Of a stretch of 64,000 nt of DNA, positions 42,002 to 51,830 are shown piece by piece. Under the pieces are notes generated by a model. That model had not been told where the DNA came from. It did not search any database and worked only from the letters and a program-made list of their open reading frames with translations. This DNA comes from Rhodovulum sulfidophilum DSM 1374 (GTDB lineage: Bacteria; Pseudomonadota; Alphaproteobacteria; Rhodobacterales; Rhodobacteraceae), in the NCBI RefSeq assembly GCF_001633165.1, contig NZ_CP015418.1, positions 2,294,001 to 2,358,000 on the forward strand, read 5' to 3'. Position numbers and translations under genes: made by a program. The stretch's first letter is position 1. Each line of letters opens with the position of its first letter.

Positions 42002-42309
42002 TCGTCACCACCACGCCCTCGGTCGAGGGGCACAGCATCCTCTCCTATCACGGCGTCGTCGTCGGCGAGGCGATCCTGGGCGCCAATGTGTTCCGCGACA
42101 TCTTCGCGGGCATCACAGACATCATCGGCGGCCGATCGGGCGCCTACGAGGCCTCGCTGGGCGAGGCGCGCGAGACCGCGCTTGCGGAATTGCAGCAGAG
42201 GGCGCGGGCCGCAGGCGGCAATGCCGTGGTCGGCGTCGATCTGGATTATGAAGTCATCAACAACATGCTGATGGTGTCGGCCTCGGGCACGGCCGTCACA
42301 CTGAGCTAA
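41998..42309 (+). CDS. UPF0145 (YbjQ-like) protein
   Basis: A 103-residue protein of the YbjQ/UPF0145 family, an oligomeric fold sometimes labelled heavy-metal-binding. It has the family pattern [21 protein letters not shown], a central [38 protein letters not shown] and a final [11 protein letters not shown]. Function is not established. It is coupled to the preceding membrane protein and lies 11 bases before sufC, suggesting a link with metal or Fe-S handling. Confidence 0.9.
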   Translation: MIVTTTPSVEGHSILSYHGVVVGEAILGANVFRDIFAGITDIIGGRSGAYEASLGEARETALAELQQRARAAGGNAVVGVDLDYEVINNMLMVSASGTAVTLS

Positions 42310-42320
42310 GGGATATCGAC

Positions 42321-43075
<755 letters not shown>

Positions 43076-43076
<1 letters not shown>

Positions 43077-44362
43077 TGGGACTGCCGCAGGCGAAACTGA
43101 CCGCGACCGAGGCGCGGCTGGCCGCGCTGGCGATGCCGGTCCAGGCCGGCTGGACCCGGCCCCTGCGCGAGGCGGCGCTTGCCCGGGTGCAGCAGATGGG
43201 CCTGCCGGGGCGCCGCGACGAATACTGGCGCTTCACCCGCCCCGACGAGCTGAACTCGGCCGCGCCGGTTCCCGCGGGCGTGCGCCCGCCCGCCGAGAAC
43301 GCGACCTTCGAGGAGCTCGACCGCGTCCGCATCGTCTTCGTCGACGGGGTGTTCGACCCCGAGGCCTCGGACGATCCGGCGCAGGCCGGGCTCGAGATCT
43401 CCCGCCTGGCCGAGGCCGAGGGGCAGGACCTGTCCTGGGCGGCCGATCTTTACGGCACGCTCGAGGCCCGCGGCCAGACCCCGGTGCCGCGCCCGCTGGC
43501 GGCGCTGAACACCGCCTTTGCCACCGATGGCGTGCTGATCCGTGCGACCGGCCGGGTCGGGAAGCCGGTGAACCTGGTCTACCGCCATTGCGACGAGACC
43601 TCGGATGCGATCCTGCATCACGTGATCCGGGTCGAGTCGGGTGCCGATCTGACGGTGCTGGAAACCGGTCCGGCGGCAGCGCGGTTCAACAAGGTGATGG
43701 AGGTCGACGTGGCCGATGGCGGCGCCTTCCATCATGTGCGCAGCCAGGGCCGCGACCATGACCGCCGCGCCGCGACCCATATCTTCGCGCGGCTGGGCGA
43801 GGAAAGCATCTTCAAGTCCTTCACCCTGACCATGAACGGCGCGCTGACCCGCAACGAGGTGGTGATCGAGCTTGTCGGCGACGAGGGCGTGGCCCATGTC
43901 GCGGGCGCCTGCATGGGCGATGGCGCGTTTCACCATGACGATACCGTCTTCATCACCCATGACGCGGTGAATTGCGAAAGCCGTCAGGTGTTCAAGAAGG
44001 TGCTGCGCAAGGGCGCGACCGGCGTCTTCCAGGGCAAGATCCTGGTGAAGGAGGGGGCGCAGAAAACCGACGGCTACCAGATCTCGCAATCGCTGCTGCT
44101 GGACGAAGAGGCGAATTTCCTCGCCAAGCCCGAGCTCGAGATCTATGCCGATGACGTGGCCTGTTCGCATGGCTCGACCTCCGGCGCGATCGACGAGGAT
44201 GCGCTGTTCTACCTGCGCTCGCGCGGGGTGCCGAAGGCCGAGGCGCAGGACATGATGGTCCTGTCCTTCCTGGCCGAGGCCATCGAGGAGATCGAATCCG
44301 AGGCGGTGCGCGACGAGGTTTCGGCCAGTCTCGCTGCCTGGCTCGAGCGGCACCGGAGGTAG
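43076..44362 (+). CDS. sufD: Fe-S cluster assembly protein SufD
   Basis: A 428-residue paralogue of SufB that completes the SufBC2D scaffold and helps iron acquisition. It begins with the RRDEYWRFTRPDEL segment typical of SufD and ends with the beta-helix core including HHVRSQGRDHDRRA, GVFQGKILVKEGAQKTDGYQ and ACSHGSTSGAIDEDALFYLRSRG. I choose the ATG at 43076 because GGAGGT is 6 bases upstream; the overlapping GTG at 43073 has poor spacing. Confidence 0.96.
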
Positions 44363-44363
44363 C

Positions 44364-44843
44364 ATGGCGGTCACCACCGAAATGGTCGCGACGTGGCGCG
44401 GACCGCGCGCCGCGTTGCGGCGGCAGTTGCGGATGGGACAACGCGAGGATCGCGCGCTGGTCTATCTGATGATCGCCTGCCTCATCATCTTCGTCGGCCA
44501 ATGGCCGCGGCTGGCCCGCGAGGCCTATATGTCGCCCGAGATCCCGCTCGAAGCCCTGCTTGGCGCCGCGCTGTTCGGCTGGATGGCGCTGGCGCCGCTG
44601 TTCTTCTACGGGCTGGCGGCGCTGAGCCATCTGATCGCCCGGGCCCTCGGCGGCAAGGGAAGCTGGTTCAGCGCGCGGCTGGCGCTGTTCTGGACGCTCT
44701 TGTGCGTCTCGCCGCTATGGCTCTTGCACGGTCTGGTTGCGGGCTTCATCGGCGGCGGTGCGGCGCTGATGCTGGTCTCGACCGTTCTTGCGGTTGCCTT
44801 TCTGGCGATTTGGCTCTTGTCTCTGGTCGAGGCCGAGGCGTAG
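44364..44843 (+). CDS. Small YIP1-like membrane protein of the suf operon
   Basis: A 159-residue predicted inner-membrane protein with four hydrophobic helices (about residues 32-50, 62-88, 104-124 and 130-155). It follows sufD with one base between stop and start and GGAGG upstream. The next gene encodes a similar but larger membrane protein, so the two may work together. I judge it YIP1-like from its topology and position; the function is unknown. Confidence 0.7.
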   Translation: MAVTTEMVATWRGPRAALRRQLRMGQREDRALVYLMIACLIIFVGQWPRLAREAYMSPEIPLEALLGAALFGWMALAPLFFYGLAALSHLIARALGGKGSWFSARLALFWTLLCVSPLWLLHGLVAGFIGGGAALMLVSTVLAVAFLAIWLLSLVEAEA

Positions 44844-44877
44844 GCCCGTGGCCGACGAGACGCAGGATAGCCCGATC

Positions 44878-45472
44878 ATGACACATTTCAGACCTTCTCT
44901 GCTGTCGCTGGTTCGCGACACCGTCACCGACCCGCGCGGCAGCGCCGGGCGGGTGTTGTCGCTGGCCCCGCCGCGCGCCGTGCTGTGGGAGGCTCTGGGT
45001 CTGGTGGTGATCCTCAGCGTGCTGCTGACCGAGCTGGGCGAGCTGATCAGCCCGGCGCCGGTCGATCCGATGATGCCGGCCTTCATGCATTACCCGCTGG
45101 CTGCGGCGGCGGTTCAGGGGCTGCTGCTGATTGTCACCGTGCATGCCATTGCCGTGATCGGCCGGGTCTTCGGCGGCACCGGCGATCTGGACGGCGCGCT
45201 GGCGCTGACGGTCTGGCTGCAATTCGTCATGGTGTGCCTGCAGGTGGTGCAACTGGTCCTGCTGGTCGTGCTGCCGCCCGCCGCGGGCCTTCTGGGTATT
45301 TTCGGCATCGGCCTTTTCTTCTGGCTTCTCAGCCATTTCGTTGCCGTTCTTCACGGATTTCCCTCGGTCATGAAGACCTTCGGCATGATCCTTTTCTCGA
45401 TGATCGGGATCGTGTTCGGAATGAGCCTTATCCTGTCGATCCTCGGCATTACACTCACCGGAGCCATGCCCG

Positions 45473-45480
<8 letters not shown>
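44878..45480 (+). CDS. YIP1-family membrane protein of the suf operon
   Basis: A 200-residue membrane protein with about five helices, the N-terminal SLVRDTVTDPRGSAGRVLSL amphipathic segment typical of bacterial Yip1-domain proteins, and FGGTGDLDGALALTVWLQF in the middle. Its end overlaps sufS by 8 bases. The ATG at 44878 has AGGA 9 bases upstream; a GTG at 44848 is possible. Its role in Fe-S assembly, if any, is unknown. Confidence 0.75.
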
Positions 45481-46693
<1,213 letters not shown>

Positions 46694-46751
46694 GCCTCCG
46701 GCCCGTCGCCTGAGCCTTCGGCCCGGGCGGCGCCGATCCTCATCCCGATCC

Positions 46752-46785
46752 GGCCCGTTTGCGACCTGCCCGTCGCGGACGGGCC
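46752..46785 (+). terminator. Terminator of the suf operon
   Basis: A 14-bp stem (46752-46765 with 46772-46785) containing two G-U pairs and a 6-base loop, followed by TTTTCATTTG. Confidence 0.88.
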
Positions 46786-46855
46786 TTTTCATTTGTGGTT
46801 CCCGGGCTGCGTGCCGGTTTGACGCAGTGCCAGCAACGGATCCCTGGGCGAAACT

Positions 46856-46870
46856 TTCTTGCGACAAGAA
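46856..46870 (+). promoter_or_regulatory. Short palindrome upstream of the tryptophanase-like gene
   Basis: TTCTTG-CGA-CAAGAA is a perfect 6+3+6 inverted repeat ending 36 bases before the start codon. A TTGACG hexamer at 46819-46824 could be a -35 element, but no matching -10 is clear. It is a candidate operator only. Confidence 0.3.
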
Positions 46871-46906
46871 CGAGGCCGCGAGACCGGCCCGAGAAGGAGA
46901 TCCCCC

Positions 46907-48355
46907 ATGCCAGGCGTCCGTTTCTTCAGTGGCGAGACCGTCCCGCTCGAGATGCACAAGGTCCGCGTCGTCCAGAAGCTGACCCTGCCCGATATCGAGG
47001 CGCGCCTCGCGGCGATCACCGCGGCGGGCAACAACACGTTCCTCTTGCAGAACAGGGACGTGTTCATGGACATGCTGACCGATAGCGGCGTCAATGCCAT
47101 GAGCGACCGGCAGGTCGCGGCGATGATGGTGGCCGATGACAGCTATGCCGGATCGGCGACCTATACCCGGCTGGAAACCCGGCTGCGCGAGATTTTCGGG
47201 ATGGAGTTCATCCTGCCGGCCCACCAGGGCCGGGCCTGCGAGAACATCGTGTCGCAGGTGATGGTGACGCCGGGCTCGATCGTGCCGATGAACTACCACT
47301 TCACCACCACCAAGGCGCATATCGTGCTGAACGGCGGCAGCGTCGAGGAGATCATCCATGCCCGTGGGCTCGAGGTCACCTCGGACGAGCCGTTCAAGGG
47401 CGACATGGATGTCGCGGCGCTGGAACGGCTGGTGGCCGAACATGGCGCCGAGCGCATCGCCTTCGTCCGGGTCGAGGCGGGCACCAACCTGATCGGCGGC
47501 CAGCCGGTCTCGCTGGCGAACCTGCAGGAGGTGCGCGCGGCCTGCGACCGGCACGGGCTGACGCTGGTCTATGATGCAAGCCTGATGGCCGACAACCTCT
47601 ACTTCCTCAAGACCCGCGAGGCCGCCTGCCGCGATCTGTCGATCCGCGAGATCACCCGCAAGATCGCCGATCTCTGCGACGTGATCTATTTCTCGGCCCG
47701 CAAGCTCGGCTGTGCCCGGGGCGGCGCGATCTGCGTCCGGGACGAGGCGCTTTACAACCGGATGCGGGGGCTGGTGCCGCTTTACGAGGGCTTCCTGACC
47801 TATGGCGGCATGTCGGTGCGCGAGATCGAGGCGCTGACCGTCGGGCTCGACGAGACCATGGACGAGGACATGATCTCGCAGGGGCCGCAATTCATCGCCT
47901 ACATGGTTGACGAGCTTGACCGCCGCGGCATTCCGGTGATCACGCCGGCGGGCGGGCTTGGCTGTCATATCGACGCGATGCGCTTTCTCGATCACGTGCC
48001 GCAGCCGCAATATTCGGCGGGCGCGCTGGCTTCGGCGCTTTACATCGCCTCGGGCGTGCGCGGGATGGAGCGGGGCACCATGTCCGAGCAGCGTGCCCCC
48101 GACGGCACCGAGCCGCTGGCCAATATGGAGCTGGTACGGCTGGCGATGCCGCGCCGGGTCTTCACCCTGTCGCAGGTCAAATACGCCATCGACCGGATCG
48201 ACTGGCTCTGGCAGAACCGCAGGCTGGTGGGCGGGCTCACCTTCGTCGAGGAACCCGAGATCCTGCGCTTCTTCTACGGCCGTCTGGCGCCGGTCTCGGA
48301 CTGGCAGCAGAAGCTGGTGGCGAAGTTCAGGGCCGATTTCGGCGACAGCCTCTGA
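46907..48355 (+). CDS. Tryptophanase / tyrosine phenol-lyase family beta-eliminating lyase
   Basis: A 482-residue PLP enzyme of the TnaA/Tpl family, which splits tryptophan to indole (or tyrosine to phenol), pyruvate and ammonia. Family features: VFMDMLTDSGVNAMSDRQ, ILPAHQGRACENI, MNYHFTTTKAHI, the PLP lysine in YFSARKLGCARGG (Lys266) and YEGFLTYGGMS. The sequence around the lysine (SARKLGC) differs from the TAKKD/SGKKD forms of studied enzymes, so substrate is uncertain. No TnaC-like leader peptide is apparent. The ATG at 46907 has GAAGGAGA upstream. A NikR-like regulator follows 250 bases downstream. Confidence 0.85.
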   Translation: MPGVRFFSGETVPLEMHKVRVVQKLTLPDIEARLAAITAAGNNTFLLQNRDVFMDMLTDSGVNAMSDRQVAAMMVADDSYAGSATYTRLETRLREIFGMEFILPAHQGRACENIVSQVMVTPGSIVPMNYHFTTTKAHIVLNGGSVEEIIHARGLEVTSDEPFKGDMDVAALERLVAEHGAERIAFVRVEAGTNLIGGQPVSLANLQEVRAACDRHGLTLVYDASLMADNLYFLKTREAACRDLSIREITRKIADLCDVIYFSARKLGCARGGAICVRDEALYNRMRGLVPLYEGFLTYGGMSVREIEALTVGLDETMDEDMISQGPQFIAYMVDELDRRGIPVITPAGGLGCHIDAMRFLDHVPQPQYSAGALASALYIASGVRGMERGTMSEQRAPDGTEPLANMELVRLAMPRRVFTLSQVKYAIDRIDWLWQNRRLVGGLTFVEEPEILRFFYGRLAPVSDWQQKLVAKFRADFGDSL

Positions 48356-48506
48356 GCGGGCTCCGGCGTCGGTCCGCCGCAAAACCGGGGTCCGGCGCGA
48401 TGCGCGATGCGGCAGGGCTGCCGGGGCTCCGGCGGCGCGCCTGAGCGGGCAGGGCGGTTCGCAGGCGGAAGGGCAGGGGGCGTCCGCTCGGTTGCGACGG
48501 CTCTGA

Positions 48507-48539
48507 AGCCTTGCCCCTGACGGGACAAGGCTGTCAGGG
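48507..48539 (+). promoter_or_regulatory. Overlapping inverted repeats upstream of the NikR-like gene
   Basis: Two interleaved perfect inverted repeats: AGCCTTG-N12-CAAGGCT (48507-48532) and CCCTGAC-N11-GTCAGGG (48515-48539), 67-99 bases before the regulator start. RHH regulators bind such dyads, so autoregulation is plausible but unproven. Confidence 0.4.
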
Positions 48540-48605
48540 CCGGGGCCCGCCCTTGCCCGCGGCGCGCGGGGGCGTCAAAGTCGGGCCGCCAGCAGGGAGG
48601 AGCCA

Positions 48606-49070
48606 ATGCAGCGTATCACGATCACCATCGAGGACGAGCTTTTGCAGGCGCTCGACGCCGTCATGGAGCGCTCGGGCGCGTCGAACCGCTCGGAGGCGTT
48701 GCGCGATCTGATCCGGCGCGGTCTGGCCAAGGACGCCCCGGAAGAGGCCGAATGCGTGGGGGTCGTGACCTATGCGCTCGACCCCGCGCAGCGCGATCTG
48801 GGGCGGCTGGTGCCCGAGAGCCGCCAGCAGCACCATGACGCGGCCATCGCGGCGCTGTCGGTGCCGCTCGATCATCATGCCGCGGTCGAGGTGGCGGTGA
48901 TGCGGGGGACGGTGGGCTCGGTCCAGGCCTATGCCAACAGCCTCTTTCTGCAACGCGGCGTGCGGCATGGCCGGACCACGCTGATCCCGGTCCGGACCGA
49001 GGTCGAGTTCCACCTGCATGGCGAACGGGCCCATACCCACGATCATCTCCGGGTGCTGGACCGGTTCTGA
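48606..49070 (+). CDS. NikR-like RHH regulator without the canonical nickel ligands
   Basis: A 154-residue regulator with the NikR layout: a ribbon-helix-helix domain (MQRITITIEDELLQALDAV; SNRSEALRDLIRRGL) and an ACT-like domain with the conserved RGVRHG. Aligned by eye to E. coli NikR, the high-affinity nickel ligands His76, His87, His89 and Cys95 correspond to Arg/Gln73-74, Ser85, Pro87 and Ala93. A His-rich C-terminal extension (FHLHGERAHTHDH, about residues 135-147) is absent from E. coli NikR and could bind metal instead. GGAGGAG precedes the ATG at 48606. Targets are unknown; it may regulate itself and the upstream lyase. Confidence 0.82.
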   Translation: MQRITITIEDELLQALDAVMERSGASNRSEALRDLIRRGLAKDAPEEAECVGVVTYALDPAQRDLGRLVPESRQQHHDAAIAALSVPLDHHAAVEVAVMRGTVGSVQAYANSLFLQRGVRHGRTTLIPVRTEVEFHLHGERAHTHDHLRVLDRF

Positions 49071-49932
49071 GCCGGGAACCCCAGCGGGCCGTGGGCGCTC
49101 GCTTGTGCTGTGCCTTGCGCGGTGGTGACAGGCACTCTCCCGGCGTGCTTCAGAGGGTTTGTTGTCCCTCTCGGTTCCGGTGTCTTTGTCAGCAGCCCAT
49201 GCCGGGGGCCCTTCGTTTCGCCAGCGCAGGCACGAGTTGGTTCCCGACGAGACTGCGGCGCTGAACCGCCCCGGGGGCTCCCGATCCGGTTCGAGCCCGA
49301 GACGGCCGGCCTGCCGGAAAGACCGCCAAAGTCGGAAAGCCCAAGCCATTTACAGACCGTGCTGTCCGGCTCTGCCTCGCACTGAAGCGGATTTTTGGGC
49401 CTCCACCCCGAAAAGGGGGCCGATCAGAGGGCGGATCGAGAGGGGTGGGTTCGCCCCCGGCCGTTCGGTTGCGCCAGCCCGTCGCGGCTCTTCCCGCCAT
49501 AGCCATTGCCGGTCCCGGCGCGATGTGACGTCCGGCACTGTATCAGCCCCGCTATTGGTCCCGTATCGGGACACCGGCGATGCCGGGGCGCGATCACGCC
49601 GGAGCGCAGGGACGAAGGTTGGCCGCCCGGGACCGATTCCGGGGCCGGGAGGTCGCATGCCGTCCCGAACTGACGAAACGACGCCTGCGCCTTGCGGCCG
49701 AGGCTTGCGGGAAGGCCTGTCGTATCAGGACCTGTCGCATCGATCCTGCGATCCGGCCGCATCGCACCGATGTGACCGAACTGATCGGGCCATGCTGCTG
49801 CGGCGCATCTTCGCGGCCCGTCTTCGGGGGCGGGACCGACGCAAGGCTTCGTCCGCCGGGGAGGTCCGGATCCCGGTCGGCTGCGCTGTCGCGCGGTTGC
49901 CATGGCGGCGCATGGCCCGAAGGGATGAGCCT
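49071..49932. other. 862-base region without a recognisable gene
   Basis: Several long frames are open on both strands, but their translations are Arg/Pro/Gly-rich shadows without recognisable domains or plausible starts. No tRNA, repeat array or strong terminator is visible. In an otherwise dense genome this probably represents decayed or recently lost sequence at the edge of the mobile-element region to the right. Confidence 0.5.
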
Positions 49933-50397
49933 TCACGCTGCCGGGTCTGTCAGGCTGCTGCTGTGGTCAAGGACGTCGTCCTCCCGGCCGAGATCTTCGA
50001 TCAGGATGAACCGCTCCCAAATGATCTGCATATCGGGGGAGAACCCTCCATTGCGCTTGAAATAACTGCCATGACCTTTCCGCCAGGCGTCAAGGCTGTC
50101 GTCCTCGCCTTCTGCCAGGGCCATCGCTTCGGTCACCTCGTCGAAGCGGCACTGAACCAGCTCGACGGTTTCGATGGCCAGGGCAGGCGTTCCGTCCCAG
50201 TTCAGCGCAATGTCCCGCCGCCCGATCGTTGGCATCGGCTCACCGTTCTGAATATCCCGCAAGGCGCTGCAGGTCGCCGTTTTCTTCCCCGAGCGTACCA
50301 GCGAAAGAAGGGCTTCGGATGAGGCGGCGCTGTCTCCAAACCTGAACGCCTTGGCCGCTGGATAGCGTTGTTTCAGCGCTGTGGAAATCTTGAACAT
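49933..50397 (-). CDS. ASCH domain protein
   Basis: A 154-residue protein of the ASCH superfamily (COG4405-like), a PUA-related fold predicted to bind RNA or modified nucleotides; related bacterial proteins include N4-acetylcytidine amidohydrolases. Family signatures are the GKKTATCSAL loop with its Lys, the SLDAWRKGHGSYFKR motif near residue 105, and LVQCRFDEVTEAMALAEGE between them. It is monocistronic and flanked by apparently non-coding or mobile DNA, so it may be an accessory gene. The start ATG is at 50397. Confidence 0.85.
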   Translation of the reverse strand: MFKISTALKQRYPAAKAFRFGDSAASSEALLSLVRSGKKTATCSALRDIQNGEPMPTIGRRDIALNWDGTPALAIETVELVQCRFDEVTEAMALAEGEDDSLDAWRKGHGSYFKRNGGFSPDMQIIWERFILIEDLGREDDVLDHSSSLTDPAA

Positions 50398-50504
50398 ACC
50401 GCCTCTGTCCCTCCTGGCTTCCAGAGCCTTACATGATGTTGCACGGCCTTTGTCCTGATCGAAGGGGTAATCCCCCTATTTTGGCGGGGGCTTGGTCGTA
50501 GAAT

Positions 50505-50867
50505 TCATGCGGCCATGTTCAGTTTCTGGATGGGCGTCATGCCGCCGTTGCCTATGTACAGGCGCTCACTGTTGTAGAGCCAGAGCCACTCGGTTGCAAT
50601 CTGCCGCACCTCTTCGATGGTTTCGGAGAGATGTCGGTCCAGCCACTCATGCCGGCCTGTCCGGTTGCCGCTGTCGACCTCGGCCTTCTTGCCCCACGCA
50701 TTCAGGGTCTGGGGCGCACAGCCGATCTTCGCGGAAATCGACATGACTGCCTGCCAGCGCGATCCATGCTGATGCGCCTGCCCCATCGTGCCGGAAGCCC
50801 GGAGGCACCAGGCGATACGTTTCGCCCTTGACACCCCTTGCGCAGACTTATGCTTCCGTTTGCGCAT
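50505..50867 (-). pseudogene. IS3-family transposase remnant, OrfA start fused to OrfB end
   Basis: A 120-codon frame that joins two distant parts of an IS3-family transposase. Codons about 28-70 match the OrfA helix-turn-helix region ([28 protein letters not shown]). The remainder matches the very end of OrfB ([34 protein letters not shown]). The whole DDE catalytic core, roughly 250 residues, is missing, so it cannot transpose. Its first codons lie inside one arm of the hairpin at 50859-50915. No clear terminal inverted repeat pair remains. Confidence 0.82.
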
Positions 50868-50915
50868 TCATCTGCTTTCTCTGTCTCAGTCAGAGAAAGC
50901 AGATGAATGCGCAAA
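50859..50915. repeat. Perfect 25-bp inverted repeat (hairpin) at the IS remnant edge
   Basis: Bases 50859-50883 and 50891-50915 are exact reverse complements separated by 7 bases. The arm includes GCAGATGAATGCGCAAA in both orientations, so the start region of the transposase remnant and that of a 31-codon frame on the other side are mirror copies. There is no U-tract, so it is more likely a rearrangement scar or recombination site than a terminator. Confidence 0.85.
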
Positions 50916-50998
50916 ATCAATCACTTCCGATTCGGCACAAAGAATCCATAAACATTTTCAATAACTTGCCAGGCGCGATTTCCAGGTTGAAAGTATAA
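50903..50998 (+). CDS. Possible 31-residue ORF beginning in the hairpin
   Basis: A short frame starting at the ATG inside the right hairpin arm (MNAQNQSLPIRHKES, ending AISRLKV, then TAA). The DNA is AT-richer than the surroundings. It may be the remaining N-terminus of a mobile-element protein; there is no recognisable domain and it may not be expressed. Confidence 0.2.
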   Translation: MNAQNQSLPIRHKESINIFNNLPGAISRLKV

Positions 50999-51080
50999 GC
51001 CTGCGCAGAAATCAAAAACCTGCGCAACTTCAGAGGGTTAGCTCATGCCGGCATCCGGACGCCAGCATCCAGGCATGAAA

Positions 51081-51104
51081 AAACCCGCGCCGAAGCGCGG
51101 GTTT
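51081..51104 (-). terminator. Terminator downstream of the TniB-like fragment
   Basis: A 10-bp stem AAACCCGCGC/GCGCGGGTTT with a CGAA loop; on the minus strand the T-run extends into TTTTTT. It lies 27 bases after the TniB-like stop codon. Confidence 0.88.
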
Positions 51105-51130
51105 CTCGAAGACTGAATTGTCCTGGAGGG

Positions 51131-51830
51131 TCAGGTGCCGATGGCAGCCCGGAACGGCTTGTCCCTCCGGAACATCCTCTCGTAGCTGTCATGGGTGAAC
51201 GGCGTTGCCAGCTGGTTCATTCCGGTTTTCTCACACCAGGCCGCCACGAAATCCGACCACTCAACCACCCCTTCCCTCCTGGCAACGGCAAGCGCTACGG
51301 CATCGACGACCATGTCGATGACCAGGCCCCACCGGAATGCGCCGGCAGTCGCAAGGCGGTGCAGGAAATCTCCCGTCGGCAGGCTGGCGTCGACATCGAG
51401 CCCCGCGCTGATGGCGTAGCTCCCGACGATTTCGTTGAGGGTTTCGTAGTCCTGTGCCGGATGCCCGGGCGCACTGCTCAAATCGATTTCCTGGAACTCG
51501 ATCCTGGTCATTAGCCGATCGAGTTGTGGCTCGCGTTCCACATAGTCTCCCAGTTCCGGAACACCCGAAAGGATCAACATGAGGGGCCAGTCGTGTGACT
51601 TCATCAGGGTCTTGAACGCATCCAGGACGCTCAGAACCTCGGCATCCGACTTGCCACGCATGATATGCTGGGCTTCATCATAATAGATGCCGATGACGCC
51701 CTGGAGCTTGGCCTGCTTGATGACCAGATCCCAGATCTCAAACTGGGTTTTGCGCGCCTTGTTCGTAATCGGATAGCCCAAGGCGTGAAGCGTCTTGCGG
51801 CCGAGATCCTTCCAGCTCCCCTTGGCGGCT
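51131..51830 (-). pseudogene. TniB-type transposition ATPase, N-terminally truncated
   Basis: The longest clean frame (from a TTG at 51781) encodes 216 residues resembling the C-terminal two thirds of TniB/TnsC-like AAA ATPases. Walker B is IGIYYDEAQHIM, sensor 1 lies in LMLILSGVPELGDY, and the domain continues through RFEFQEID-type sequence (RIEFQEIDLSS). Family-like sequence continues upstream to about 51830 (GSWKDLGRKTLHALGYP), then meets an in-frame TGA. The N-terminal Walker A region is missing from the window, so the protein is almost certainly inactive. No TniA or TniQ gene is adjacent. A terminator follows. Confidence 0.75.

Noticed and set aside
49424..49936. 170-codon minus-strand frame in the gene-free region
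   Set aside because: Arg/Pro/Gly/Ser-rich with scattered Cys and no domain; no ribosome-binding site. Similar plus-strand frames there are equally unconvincing.
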